Shown in pieces: positions 39,400 to 51,581 of a stretch of 64,000 nucleotides of DNA. The translations under genes were made by a program, and so were the position numbers. Under the pieces are notes generated by a model that ran no database searches, was not told where the DNA came from, and saw only the letters and a program-made list of their open reading frames with translations. The stretch comes from Epinephelus fuscoguttatus (Eukaryota; Chordata; Actinopteri; Perciformes; Serranidae). The DNA lies in the NCBI RefSeq assembly GCF_011397635.1, contig NC_064773.1:29769449-29833448 (forward strand), written 5' to 3'. Position 1 is the first letter of the stretch. Each line of letters begins with the position of its first letter.

Positions 39400-40679
39400 A
39401 CCCTAAGCCAACTTTTGCAATCTTTATCCTTACGTTTGCTGCTCTGAACATCTAACATTGACCTGGATGGTTTTGCATTAGAACTGGTTTAATGCCTGTT
39501 GAGTCTCATACAAATGCTAAAGGGTGCATTGTGCTTCCATATCTGACACCAAAGGCGTTTTTGCTGCCCTGGGAGTGAGACCAAGCTGCACAATTTAGGC
39601 ATTTTGTAGCCTCAATATGAGTCTGACTTTGAGCTCCCTACATTGAAAAGATGAGCTCCACTTATTTCCCATATGAAGTGGCTAATCAGGATACCTTAGG
39701 GGTGGAAGGTTGCAATTTCAGGGGTGCAGGCTGCATGGTTAGTGAACGGCCAATTAAAACGTAACTGGTGGAACTGAACAGAAGGCCACAGTGTGATGCA
39801 CTTGTTCTATCAGGTGACAGTAAGGGCCCATTTATACTTCCTTTACATAGGAAATAGGTCCTTTTCAGATGTGTGTTAATGTCACTTCCCTCATACTTCC
39901 ATGCATCCTTTATGATGGTATAAATGCATCCACCAGATTGCACTAGTGGGCAGAGACAAATGTTTCTGACAACAACAAACAGTAACAGTGGAGGAGGCTG
40001 CAGTAATGTGTCTTTGCAGTGTATTTAATGACCTCACAGACTGCTGCTGTTGAAAACGACATGTCGACGGAGGACTCTTTTAACGACATTATAGATTCTT
40101 GCTGTTCCACCATTCTTATAATGTCTTTGTTGTCTCCTACAGTCATATCTTACTTGAACTATGCTACATTTCCCCCGACAATCTCTGGTGGTACTGCTGC
40201 ATTTTTTCCGTATCCATAAGCTTTGAGAAAATGTGCACAAAGGCTATGGACAGAGGGCTCTGTCTGTGTCCGTATATGTATCTAACGTTAAGCATAAATG
40301 AGCCGAAAGACTGGGCTTTAGCAAACACCTTTTTCAAAAGCGAGAAATAGAGCACAGAGGAATAGGTATATTCCTAAGATCTCCAACTCCACAAGCAACC
40401 AATGGACTGAGTGTAAAAGAGACAAAACGGTACCATTACAGCAGAGTATGATAAAGTACAAAACAGTTGAGGAGAAAGTAAAGTATAAGAGAAGAGAAAA
40501 ACACCAACTGCAACCTAAAAAAAAGTGTTCTCCTTTTGTGTACCCTCTAACACTGCAGATCATGTATAGACAAATGAAATACAGCAGTTCACAGTTAGTG
40601 TGTTGCTGGCCCCACCCAGACATGTCACATGTTTCACCTGCATTTAGACAAAGACTGTGATTAGGTTAATTGTAGTTTT
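39400..40679. other. Intergenic, unrecognised, possible old repeat
   Basis: The segment 39830-40340 (ggcccatttatacttcc onward) looks like an eroded transposon. No ORF resembles a known domain. Confidence 0.35.
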
Positions 40680-40906
40680 TTTCCTACAGTTTAAACCTGG
40701 GGATAAAAATGTGTCGTATTTGAGAATAAAATGCATTATAAAAAATATATTTTTAGTATTTCAAATAGAAAAATGCAAGGTCTTAATGTAGTTTGTCACA
40801 AATTGATTCTCTTTTTATTTGTACAGCAAAATACCAATTAAAAAATACTTAAAAGTAATTAAATACATATTTCAAATACATTCAGTTTAAATTCTACCCA
40901 TCTCTG
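40680..40906. repeat. Degraded dispersed repeat, second copy ending in cccatctctg
   Basis: AT-rich with tacttaaaagtaattaaata-type blocks and the same right end as 3700-3878. Confidence 0.4.
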
Positions 40907-40909
40907 TGT

Positions 40910-42850
40910 TTTTGTCATGCTGCTTTGGCCATGCATACTGGTAAGTATCTGGCCTGATGCATGTTCTCTGATTCTAAATCACCATCACCATTTTGCATCT
41001 GGATATTGTCACATCTCTTATTTGCATCTGCAGATTCACAGTCGCCCACAGTATGTGATCCCTGCACTGGATTCCAGCTGAGGGAAATGTTGATGCTCCC
41101 TTAGTATCCTGCAGATGGCGCCACAGGAACACAGTTACAGCAAAGGCAATGAGGTAAAGAGGTGTCACACTGTGCACTCACTGGGTGACGCGCATATCAT
41201 TTGTATGATATATCACCTTATGAATACCCAGTTTTCATGTATTTTAGGTACAAAATAGGTTTATTTAAGGATTGACTGGTAATTCAGTGGTGTGCAACAA
41301 ACATCTAACTGAAGTATAAGCTCCCCTCCTTATTATTTCCAACAAAATGTAAATATTTTTGAGAACTTCTCCAAAGTATCCTGATGAAGTAAACCACCCT
41401 CTCTAATCATAACTTATAATTAGACATAAAGTTTAATAATGACTTCCACTCATGCAGCGGAGGAAAAAGATCTGGGATTCATTGCAAATTAGCTTGGCTC
41501 TCTCAATTAGGAAAGCAGCATTTAATCAGCTCAGTTTTCTTCCACTGGGACTTCTGCCTAATTCCATCCAAGGGCCTGTGGTTAGCAGGATAATGTGGTT
41601 TTAAAAAAAAAAAAAAAAAAGTATTCCATGGTTGTGACTAGAGCTAAATGTGTTTGCAGCAGAGCCTGTATGGGCTGCCAAAAAACTAATTCCCTCCACC
41701 ACTCCCTTCAGGGCTACACTGGACTTCTAATCACACCAAGAAACATTCTCAAGGGTGTTAAAGTGTTTTTAAAGTGTTTTTATGTCTAAGGATTGAAATG
41801 TTAAAAGGGCACCCAGCTTTGCTTTATATGCTTATTGACACATGCTTATTGATAGATCTGATGACTTGGCAATAATTGTTAACTGCAGCAATGGCTTATG
41901 TGATGGACTTATACCTTACTCTATTCCCCATATGTTCTTTGTTATCTTGCCTCAGTCAGGGCAATGTGAATTGTGATGTTGGAGAATAATGCAGGTTAAA
42001 CTGGAGAAGACTTCTGAGTTGTTAAGCCTTATTCTTAAAAAAATTCTCTTTCTTTCCATTTATCCTATGACATGTATACAAAATATGTCAGACTATGTGG
42101 ACCCATCCACAGAGGTTCTTGTGGTACTCCCATTAGGGTTGTGCCATATCATGTCCTTCATGATCCTTCAGGTCTTTCATTTTTTTTAAATGATAAAACA
42201 AGTGTCATATCATCATAATGGCAATATTCCAACTTTCTGACATGAGGACGTTATACCTTTACACACAGCAACAAGCATGGCTGCACTGTGCACATGCAGG
42301 CAGGAGTGAGTTACTATGATTACGGGAATCGGCCTCACAATGTTGTTTTGTCGTAGGCCCACCATAAAGTAAACCTACGTGTAGCTCAACAAAAAACGTA
42401 ATATGTTGGAATGTGTGATAATCTTCGTAACATAACAGCCTGTCAAAATAATTGTAGGTCTGTGTGTGGGTGTGCAGGGGATGGGGGGATGACCAGGTAT
42501 TTTTCTTTGTATTTGGCCACTGTTTAGATGTACGCTTTAGATTTGTGGTTGATTGTACTTTGTTGTACTATTTATATTTTATACATAATTTCAATCTCAC
42601 ACTGAGTTACTGTGGAAGAGTTGTTTCGAGACTAAAGAGCTGAGACACAATTTCTGTTTAGTTTTTAATAAATATATCAGAAGGGAAACTGTCAAGTTTA
42701 TGCTGACATATACAGTCATACCACCTATTTTGTTGCAGTTGTAGCCCTGTGTTCTTTACAGTTAATACTAATTTATTTTTCAGTATATTGTCATATTATC
42801 AAGAATATTTTTATCACAGTCCTTAATATTGTGACATTATTTTAGGGCCA
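40910..42850. other. Intergenic, no feature seen
   Basis: An A-run lies at 41603-41620. Otherwise there is no repeat terminus or coding signal I can support. Confidence 0.45.
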
Positions 42851-42854
42851 TATG

Positions 42855-43249
42855 CAGCGTTGCCATGGTCATGGAAAACCTTGGAAATTCATGGAATTTC
42901 AGTCTAATTTTCCAGGACGGGAATTAGTAAAAATCATTGGAGGTTTTGAATAAGCCATTGAATTTTGTTTTGTTTAATCTTTAATCTCTGTAATCTTCCA
43001 TAGATTACCTGCCACATCCACTTCCAAGGCTCAGAAAAAAATAATCTATATATAATCAAATGCATCAAGAATACAGTGATCGTGGATTCAGTTTTGTTTT
43101 CCCTCATGCTTGAAAGTCATGGAGTAAAGTATAGTATACAGTTCTGTTTGTTTTACGTGCTGTGAATGGGACGAGAATTTTTTCTTGGGTCCTTGAAAAG
43201 ATATTGAAAAGTTTTGAAATTTTAGACATGAAAATATGTGGGAACCCTG
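42855..43249. mobile_element. hAT-like MITE related to the 28049 element
   Basis: The left end is cagcgttgccatggtcatgg and the right end is tgtgggaaccctg. Like the 28049 element it has gtcatggaaa/ggaaattc and ttgaaaagttttgaaat sub-terminal blocks. Short catat blocks flank both sides, but the 8-bp duplication is not intact. No coding sequence. Confidence 0.6.
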
Positions 43250-44910
43250 CATATTATCATACCCCAAACTCTCATCTCAGTTACTGACCACTACAGCGTT
43301 ATGGGATAATGTTTTTGTAAACATTGTTTTCTTTATACTTGAGTATGTGCATGAGTACTCTGTCAATGATTTAACACGGTTCCACTGACTGACACTAGGT
43401 GGCAGTAACTGCATGCTAAAAAATGTCTCACTGTTTACTGTTAACTCTCCCACAGTCACATCAGAGCTGTAAAAAGTTACTGCTAATACTAACACCACAC
43501 TGACCATTCTTTATCCCTCTCTTGTGAGTTTTTTTTCTTTTTCTTCACTTTTTTGTTGCATATATGTCAGCTTACCCTAAAATTCTGAGGAGGAATTAAA
43601 GGCAGTACATAGGAGCCACTGAGCCTTTGTTTGGTGCCATGTTGCCCTCTTTCTGTAATAGAAAAGAATATATCAACATGTAGGCATTTTATTTTTTTTT
43701 TTTGTTATTTGAAGGGGCATTTAAAGTAGCAGAGTTTTTATTTTAGGTTTCAGACAGTGAAGTGTCCTTTTGGTCCCTGGATGTCTTCCATGTCAACAGG
43801 ATTGTGTTGTCAGACGTCTGGGAGCGAGGCAAAGGTATTGTGCTTCATCAGATATAAACCCAGCAGACAGTCTGTGCAGGATGGTACAGAAAGTTCAGAC
43901 TGAAAGGGCAGAAAACTCTCCCTGCCTCTCTCTGACACAGTCACTGCTCTGTAGTTCAGTGAAAGAAATACATTTCAATAGATTTATCATCATCCAGTTA
44001 ATTTTTCTGAAACTCAAACTAGGTTACAATCATTTACTCATCTGTATTCTGTTGATTAAAATGAATTTTGACCTATTGCCTAAGTATTTTAATATCAGTT
44101 CTAGCTTTTTTGATGAATATGGAGGATCCTGTCCTCTACTGTGGCCTTTCTTTAATGAACTGAATCTGTTTTTTCCCCATTTAATATGGGTTGAAATAAG
44201 ACACTGGAACTGGCTTTTCTTGACACAATATCCTTTACTTAGAAACAATTGAACATAATGATATCATGCCCTGTTGTTGCATTTCTGATTGATGTTATTG
44301 TGAACTTGAATTGAAACCAGCCAAGGCTGCCTGTCTAGCCTCCAGCCCCCTCTGGGACTGATCCTGTGGCTCTACTTGGGAAAATGGACTGGCCAAGGAC
44401 CTTGGCTTTCCTATAGACTTTTTTTTTTTTACTCTCCAGTTCCCGATAAAGATCAGCAATCTGGCTGCTCTATTTTTAGTGAAGATATTACAGGGAGGGA
44501 GAAGGGGGGGAAAGGGACTCTGAATGCTATTTGCCTCCTGTATCAGGCAGTGCAAGGATGGCTTATTATAGGCAAGGGCTGTCTTGACCCACTATAGTCC
44601 CCAATACTCTGTCCAGATCTTCTGTGATGAATGGCCTCATTAGTAAGGCCTCAACACCCTAATTTCAAAATTCACCAGCTGCTTCATTTTAACTTGAAAC
44701 GGGAAGCAGCAGCAGGTTGTGGAAAATGAGCAATGTTACCACAGTAGATGCTTTTTAAAGAGGTCATGTACTGTATGGCCTACCTGGACCTCTGTTGGTT
44801 ATCATCAGTAATAATTCCAACCCCTGTCCTGACACTACCCTGAAATAAAATGGATGTAGAATTGTTTATTATTTTAGATACTCTGCAGTAGGTCTGTTGG
44901 GTGCATTGCC
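43250..44910. other. Intergenic, no recognisable feature
   Basis: An open frame at 43770-44252 matches nothing I know and has no coding composition. It may be chance. Confidence 0.4.
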
Positions 44911-44914
44911 TGTC

Positions 44915-45868
44915 GCAATGGTTCACAACCTTTTTTGTGTCAAGGACACTTAAAATGATACACGTTAGGTCACAGATCCCCATCTGATAAGATTTTGCAT
45001 CAGGTACATCCATCTGTGGAAAAAAAAAACAAAAAACTGGTTGTTTGATATAATTAAGTAATTCTGTGGTTGTCAACTACAGCTGAGAAGATCACTGGAG
45101 TTACTCTCATGACTCTAGTTGAGTTTCCATCAAAATGTACTTTTAATAGAATTTTCAGAAAGTCGACAAAAGAAAAACAAATTTATGCACTTTTCCATCT
45201 ACTACTGTTCATCGACTGTTGGTTCATCGAGACTCGCAATATTTGTAAGCGACTTTACAAAAACACAAGCCCAAAGTCTCGGCTAATAAGTGGACCTGGC
45301 AATCCTGCAGCTTGTCCTCCTCGCATTTCTTCCATCTTCCTGCGTGCCAACGTGGGACGTATCCCGCCTCTCATTTGCTGATGTTCTTTGGCAGTCGTGT
45401 CACATTTCTCCAGTTTTCTAGCATGCCAGATATCCAGTCCCAGTCGTAGACGAGGGGGCGACTTGCTCATAGGCTTATTCACACTCGTTGTGGCAGACTA
45501 TCTGCTGACTCACCTCTGATCTAAGGTGGCTCTCAAGATCCCCTGCGATGTCAAAATCGCGGTGAAAATCGTGTAATGTGAACTAGGCTTTAGGCGCATT
45601 AACCTTTAATCAATACACCAACCTTTTCACCTCCCCGAAGCATAAAAACTTTTTGGCAGTATGTTAACATGTTTTCAAAATTTTAGCATTTTGACTTAGG
45701 TTTTTTTATGTGCAAAATGAAAATGTTCATAAAAAGAGATGGATGGAAACGTACCGTCTTATTGGGCTAACTTTTATAGTGAATGAAAAAAAAAATCATC
45801 ATTTTCCTGGGAACCCCTGGAGCTCTCTGAATGACCCAGGGGTCCACGGACTGTAGTTGAGAACTACA
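44915..45868. repeat. Probable hAT-type repeat with another MITE inside
   Basis: The outer ends resemble the common pattern CA.TGGTTCxCAACC ... GGTCCACGGACTG..GTTGAGAAC. The inner ends at about 45115 (gttgagtttccatcaaaatg) and 45755 (agatggatggaaacgtacc) are also roughly inverse. Both are diverged. Family calls are by style only. Confidence 0.4.
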
Positions 45869-45869
45869 T

Positions 45870-48800
45870 GACTATTGTTCTACTCTACTCCTTGATGTGC
45901 TATAGTCAAAGCCAAATCCACTTACAGTAACTGCAGTTTTAATAAAGTTCTGAACATATTGTTGATTGGTTGGAAAATGAACTTTCACATAAAAACAAGT
46001 TGTTTTTGGTTTTTACATACATTTTACATACATTTTTTTTTGAGTCTTTGCTAAAAATTTACTAAATCTCTCAGTACTGTATATTACAGATATTGGTGAC
46101 AAAGAAAGTTTTAAAATGTCATTTAGCTTCATGAGATTGCCTCTTAGCTCCTTGTCAGTGATATTATTTACTACAGCTGATAACTTCTCTGTGCTTGTGG
46201 AGATGGAGCATGTTTGACTGCATGCAGTAGATTGTTCCTGACAGCCTGTTCTCGCTCCCAGGTCCCGACACTTTGTCATGCCCCTCCTCCTGTGATAATT
46301 AACGCCAAACACATCCATAAGCATCTTTATGAGATGCACCGGGCTATCAACTAACTTCAGTGTAAACCTATCTGCAGCAATACTTGACTCTGAGAGAAAA
46401 TTATGTAGTATAAATAGTCAAAAAGTCTGCATAGGATAGGAGGGAGGGGAGGTGTATGGGTCAAACAAACACAGGACTTTCACCCAGGAGACCACAGTCC
46501 ATTGCCATTTGAAACCAAAAGTCAGTGTTGTTTTAACGTAATGTTATGTCACTTGCGTTCCTATGTCCCAATGTTCAAATTTAATGTTATGTTATTTACA
46601 TATTGTTGTGCAGTGTCATTACTCACGTGAGGTATTTGCAACACATTACGTAACAAATGTGTTTCTTTTTCCTCAATCAATGCTCACAGCAACATATAGG
46701 TTATTCTCTGACAGCTTTGCATAGCCAAAATATTTAAAGACATAGAGGCCTGGGCATATGAAACACATTGAATATAACTGAATAATGCCTTATTTTGCCC
46801 TCTTCATTTTCCAATGTTGTTGCTGTGCTCTTCTTTCAGACCCCAAAATAGCTGCCTTGTCATAAAATACTTATTTTGTGCCCTTTAGCCAATGCTAATT
46901 ATTGAAACATGCTTTCAAAATACACCATTCTACTGATAGCCAGAATGTAATAGGAGACGGCACATTGTTAATATTTCAGAATCATTTCAGAATCTTTATT
47001 TTATTGATTGAATTTCACATGTTCGAGCAAATTCTTAACAACCCATTAATCGATCATCAATTAATTGTTATCATTCATAGTAGCTACTTATATTTTGAAT
47101 GCATGAGGAAGATCTCATGGGGAAGATCTCACATGTCTTTACATCTACAGTCAAAATGAATAGGTTGGCAACATGGGTGAACTATATAATGGGAAATCTT
47201 CACTGCATCTGTTACTTTAGTGTGAGGCAATTAATAGATGGACGAATTAATTAACTTTATTCCAACTGGCATTGTTGACCATGCAGTTTCCTCTGTCAGT
47301 TTAGGCCCAATTAATTTATTCTAAACTTCTGAAGAGCCATTATGATCTGAGCCAAAATATGTCAGTCGAGCTCATACTGATGTGTTTTTGTAATTCTTTT
47401 AGATTCATCTTTAGACCCAGAATTTAAAACCAGACAGATTTGATCAAGACGAGTAATTAGGTTACTCAGAGGTTGCAGTTTTACAAAGCAGCCTTACATC
47501 AGGGAATAATGATGCATGTAATTATAGGCGAGCTGCCTGCCGTGTCTCCTCGATGATTGAGATGTGCTTAGACTCCCTAAAGATGTCACTCTTTCCCCCT
47601 CGTACACTGTGGAGAGTGGAGACTGTCAGATGACGGGCCTTATGGTAGACTGTGTGGAGAGATTGCAGAGATTGTTTTAGCATCTCTCTCGCTCTTTCTT
47701 TGACACATTTTCAAACTCATCATAGTTTATGTGCTGGGAGGAAAAATGCAGAGATGGTAATGTCTAAACCAACATTTTCATAACTTGTCAAGATGCATCT
47801 GAACCTGCAAACTAACAGGGTGTCTAAATTTATCATCCCACATAGGTGGTTTGCACCAATATTGATAATATAACAACAAATTCTGTTTTTAATACCCTTT
47901 ATATTCTTTACTCAAATTACCACAAGCTATCACATACGGACCCAGCTGTTCATACATAATCTGATTGGATTTCGGCTATTGGATTGGATCGAATCTGGAA
48001 AATGGGTTGTTAAAAAGAAAAGAAACACGATTCTGAAATCTGCTTAGATAATGTAATCCAGTTCTGGTTTTGATCTGGATCAAACCTTTAGTATGTCATT
48101 TTGACTTTACATTAAGTGCAATGACAGTCAAAAGTAGTTTGTAATAGCAATTGAATATCTATTGTTGTTCTCTTTCTCCTCAAACAAGAACCCTTTGGTG
48201 ATCCAAAGTACTACTACCTGTTCTTTACATGGCTAGTAGCCCACATTGTAATATTGTCCCATTTAGAGCACTTGTTATCCAGATTTGGTAATCTTGGAAA
48301 GGTCCTATCTGGATCAGGGTGATCCAGTCCAATGTTGCTTTGAATAACTGGCAAAGAAGTAAGATTGATTAGCAAAACATTGGATTTCCAAATCTGGATT
48401 ATGAACTTTCTTGAACAACAGGGCTGAAGACTATAGAATTGTGGCCCTTAGGAAAATATAATGAAGCTGTTCTATAATGGAACTGTTACACCATATGCAC
48501 TGAAAGGCAACAAGACACATCACTTCAGTCAGTGGGAGAAATTGCAGGGATTGAGGACCAGAGCAAATTTTGCCCTGTGGCCCCCAAGCAGGTTGATCCG
48601 GCCCTGCATACCTCCTGCTAATACTGCTACTTTCACTACAACTTCTACTATTACTAGTGCTACTATACTGCCTTTATTCTTAGCAGTACTATTGCTATGG
48701 TATTTACTACAATACCTCTCGAAGTACTGGTATTGATGGGGCATTGCATTAGTTCAGTCAGAGCTCTGAAATCTCACTTCCATCGGCTGCTTCAGCTTCA

Positions 48801-48990
48801 CCATCAGTGACTCCTCACATGCTCAGCTACCAGCTGACTAGTATCATTAGATCATATTTATGCAGGTGTACAGCATGGCCTTTATGACCTGACACTTCTC
48901 TCTTTGACTCTGCTGATACCTTTATGCCAACACTATCTGACAGGTGGCACACCAGCTCTCTCCACCACCCCCATCTGCCCTACTGGCTTT
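45870..48990. other. Intergenic upstream of kcnc2, no definite feature
   Basis: No coding homology. The block 47500-47720 has higher sequence complexity and could be a conserved non-coding element, but this cannot be judged from one sequence. Confidence 0.4.
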
Positions 48991-49009
48991 TGGCTTTGTG
49001 GGCTTTACA

Positions 49010-49230
49010 TAGTGGTGCGAGAATGAGTCCTAAAACCAAGAAATGAGTTAACATTTTAGCACTTCTTGATCCCTTTTCCAGAAGTCAATGGGTTTTTGGT
49101 TAGAGGCCTGAAATAAGATCTTTGGTTAGCACAAGCTAAAGAGCCTTTCATGTTTTGTTCTACAACATAAAATACATCAGTAAATACTCGACTCATAAAG
49201 TTTGAAGCCTTTACATGTCTTTAAAAAGAT
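49010..49230. repeat. Second copy of the agaatgagtcctaaa repeat
   Basis: It matches 27420-27640: agaatgagtcctaaa, agtcaatgggtttttggtta, ggttagcacaagctaaagag and catcagtaaatac.cgactcat. About 75-80 percent identity by eye. It abuts the SINE. Confidence 0.65.
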
Positions 49231-49236
49231 GGCTGC

Positions 49237-49424
49237 TGGGGCGTCGGTGGCTTAGTGATAGAGCAGGCGCCCCATGTACAAGGCTTTTGCCGCAGCGGCC
49301 CGGGTTCGAATCCAGCCTGTGGCCCTTTGCTGCATGTCATCTCCTCTTTCACTCCCCCCTTCATGCTTACCCGTCCTGTCCATTAAAGGCAAAATGGCCC
49401 GAAAAAAATCTTTAAAAAAAAAAG
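49237..49424 (+). repeat. tRNA-derived SINE
   Basis: An RNA polymerase III box A (tggcttagtgatagagc, 49248-49264) and box B (ggttcgaatcc, 49303-49313) are spaced as in a tRNA gene. A tRNA-unrelated body (ctgtggccctttgctgcatg onward) and an A-rich tail ending near 49424 follow. It is not a functional tRNA: the acceptor stem does not close. It is a common percomorph-type SINE. Confidence 0.85.
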
Positions 49425-49429
49425 TGTCT

Positions 49430-50440
49430 AAATGAGACTACAGAACATCATCTTGCAGAACACAACTTTACAGCCTGTTGTGGTGGTGATGAATCATCAG
49501 TATTTACTTCTGTACTCACATTCACTTTTCCCAATGAAATGAATAGAATCAGGGCTGCTGCTAGTCTCCTAAAGAAGCACAGCAGTGGTGGAACCCACTG
49601 TGATATAGATCCAGAAAAAGAATCTAAAGTTGGCTGTCTTGGTGCTAACTCTCGTGTCGGTCCCTGCAGCACTGTATTAAGAGCTTTGTTCATGAATCTG
49701 TTGTTTTCTTGAGATCATTAATATTACTCTCTTAACACTTTACTTGTACCTCTACCTAATTCTTGTATGCCATCAGCTTTATAAAGGGCCCTCAACTCAT
49801 GATTTTTTTTAATTCTCACTTAATCTGTCACTTATTTTCACAATTAATCAATTAATTGTTTTGTCCATAAAATGTCAGAAAATGTTAAAACATGCAAAAC
49901 AAGCCAAAACCCAAATATAATTAGTTTAATATTTTAGAAGAATGACATACTATGCAAATATTAACATTTGAGAAGCTGGAATCAGTCAGTTTTTGCTTTA
50001 AAATGTAACCCTAAAATTAATAATCAAAATAATACTGGATCATTTTTCAGGTCACATGTACCTGATGCTGTAGATGCTGCAACACAAAGGATTAAATTGC
50101 AGTTTCAATCATGTATTAACATTATGTATACACACATGTTGAAAGAGGATATTACTCAAAACCCACAGCAGTCCTGATCCCTCATTCTGTTATGCTCAGA
50201 GGAAACTCCCTCTCTTCTTAAACACACACACACAATTTAAGGATGAAAACAGACAACGGATGATGTAAGCTTCTTAAAATGACCTGTTGGAAGCTGAAAT
50301 GATTAAATCGCTTTGAAAGACAGTTATTCTTGTAATCCCTGCTTTTTAATATCTAAAATAGTCGGGAGTTTGGAGTTCGTGGTTATTTAAAGACCAATGA
50401 GAAAAAAATCATTTCTCTTTGTTTTGTCCAGACGGTGACA
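49430..50440. other. Upstream flank of kcnc2
   Basis: AT-rich with no recognised repeat. A short (CA)n run lies at 50223-50233. Confidence 0.4.
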
Positions 50441-51026
50441 GCAGCACTGAGATGAGCGCTGATTAATTTCCCTGAAGCCAACTTCTCCTGATTTCTAATG
50501 CACAGAAACAACAGCGTTGGAGTCTAAATGAAAAGACGTGTAATTAGCGACTTTTCCTAGGGAGTGATGACTAGACAGCCGACATTACTTTCTGGAAAGG
50601 AATCTCTGGTTTGACGTTACATATTTTTGAGTAACGAGCCCGACGCTGACGAACGGTTGTGCGTCTTGGAGAGGGCAGGGACGCCGGAGACGCGCAACGG
50701 CAGCAGCGCAGTCTTGTTGGAGCCACCGGTTGAGATCATTCAACACTCCGAGCGCTGACTGACTGAACGGATTGTGGGATACAGATCGACGACCTCCACC
50801 TACCTGAAATCATTTTCCTAATCAAACGATGGACATCCTCCTCGGCCCCCTTAATAGCCACGAAAGCGTCGGATGAGTGAAATCGGAGATGCTGCGCACC
50901 TCGGCCAAAATCCTGGAGCTTTTTTGAACAGGACTGTGGGTGTGTGCGCATCGGGCTCGCCGTTACCTCCGGACTGCACTCGCCAACTTCCCCCGCTTTC
51001 CATCAAGTCATGTCTGATACAGAGCG
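50441..51026 (+). promoter_or_regulatory. kcnc2: Promoter / 5' leader of kcnc2 with upstream ORFs
   Basis: Composition becomes GC- and CpG-rich from about 50640. Three short upstream ORFs precede the channel start: 50829-50876 (15 codons), 50889-50927 (12 codons) and 51010-51057 (15 codons). The last overlaps the channel ATG out of frame. The transcription start is not visible, so which of these are in the mRNA is inferred. Confidence 0.5.
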
Positions 51027-51581
51027 ATGGGCAAGTTTGACGACAACGAGAGGATAATCCTCAACGTCGGGGGCACCAGGCACGAAACCTACAAAACCAC
51101 CCTGAAGACCCTGCCGGGGACGCGCCTGGCCCTACTTGCCTCCGACTCGGACATCGACTCCGTGCTGGATCAGCTGCAACAAGTCCCCGGCTTCATCGAG
51201 TACAACGCGCGGACCAACGAGTACTTCTTCGACCGTCACCCGGGTGTTTTCGCCTACGTGCTCAACTACTACCGCACCGGGAAACTCCACTGCCCGGCGG
51301 ATGTGTGCGGACCGCTGTTCGAGGAGGAGCTGTCCTTCTGGGGCATCGATGAGACGGACGTGGAGCCCTGCTGCTGGATGACATACCGGCAGCACCGGGA
51401 CGCGGAGGAGGCTCTGGACGTGTTCGAGCTCAACGTGGACAACGGGGAGGATGACGACGAGATAGGGAAGAGGCTCGGCATTGAGGATGTTGCTGCCGAC
51501 GGTAATGTCAGCTTGTGGAGGAAGTGGCAGCCGGTGGTCTGGAATCTATTCGAGGATCCCTACTCCTCCAGGGCGGCGAGG
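51027..51581 (+). CDS. kcnc2: Kv3 (Shaw) voltage-gated potassium channel, coding exon 1 (T1 domain), kcnc2-like
   Basis: The exon has 185 codons, ending RAAR|GTAAGG at 51582 (phase 0). The start context GCGATGG is strong. Residues 8-120 form the T1/BTB tetramerisation domain ([32 protein letters not shown]). The zinc site HX5CX20CC that marks Shaw-type T1 is complete (H88, C94, C115, C116). The exon ends [10 protein letters not shown], just before S1, the usual exon boundary in KCNC genes. [31 protein letters not shown] and KRLGIED point to KCNC2 rather than KCNC1/3/4, and the N-terminal inactivation ball of KCNC3/4 is absent. The Pro/Gly-rich insert of mammalian KCNC2 before FFFDRHP is replaced by a short [20 protein letters not shown] linker. 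Kv3 channels open at high voltage and close fast, supporting rapid firing. The remaining exons lie beyond the window. Confidence 0.88.

Noticed and set aside
43770..44252. 160-codon ORF as a novel gene
   Set aside because: No recognisable domain, AT-rich low-quality composition, no partner exons; chance ORF is more likely.
49248..49313. tRNA gene
   Set aside because: Box A and box B are present but the stems do not close, and the body plus A-tail show a SINE.
51132..51395. Antisense and alternative-frame ORFs over kcnc2 exon 1
   Set aside because: GC-rich coding sequence gives open shadows; the T1 domain frame is unambiguous.
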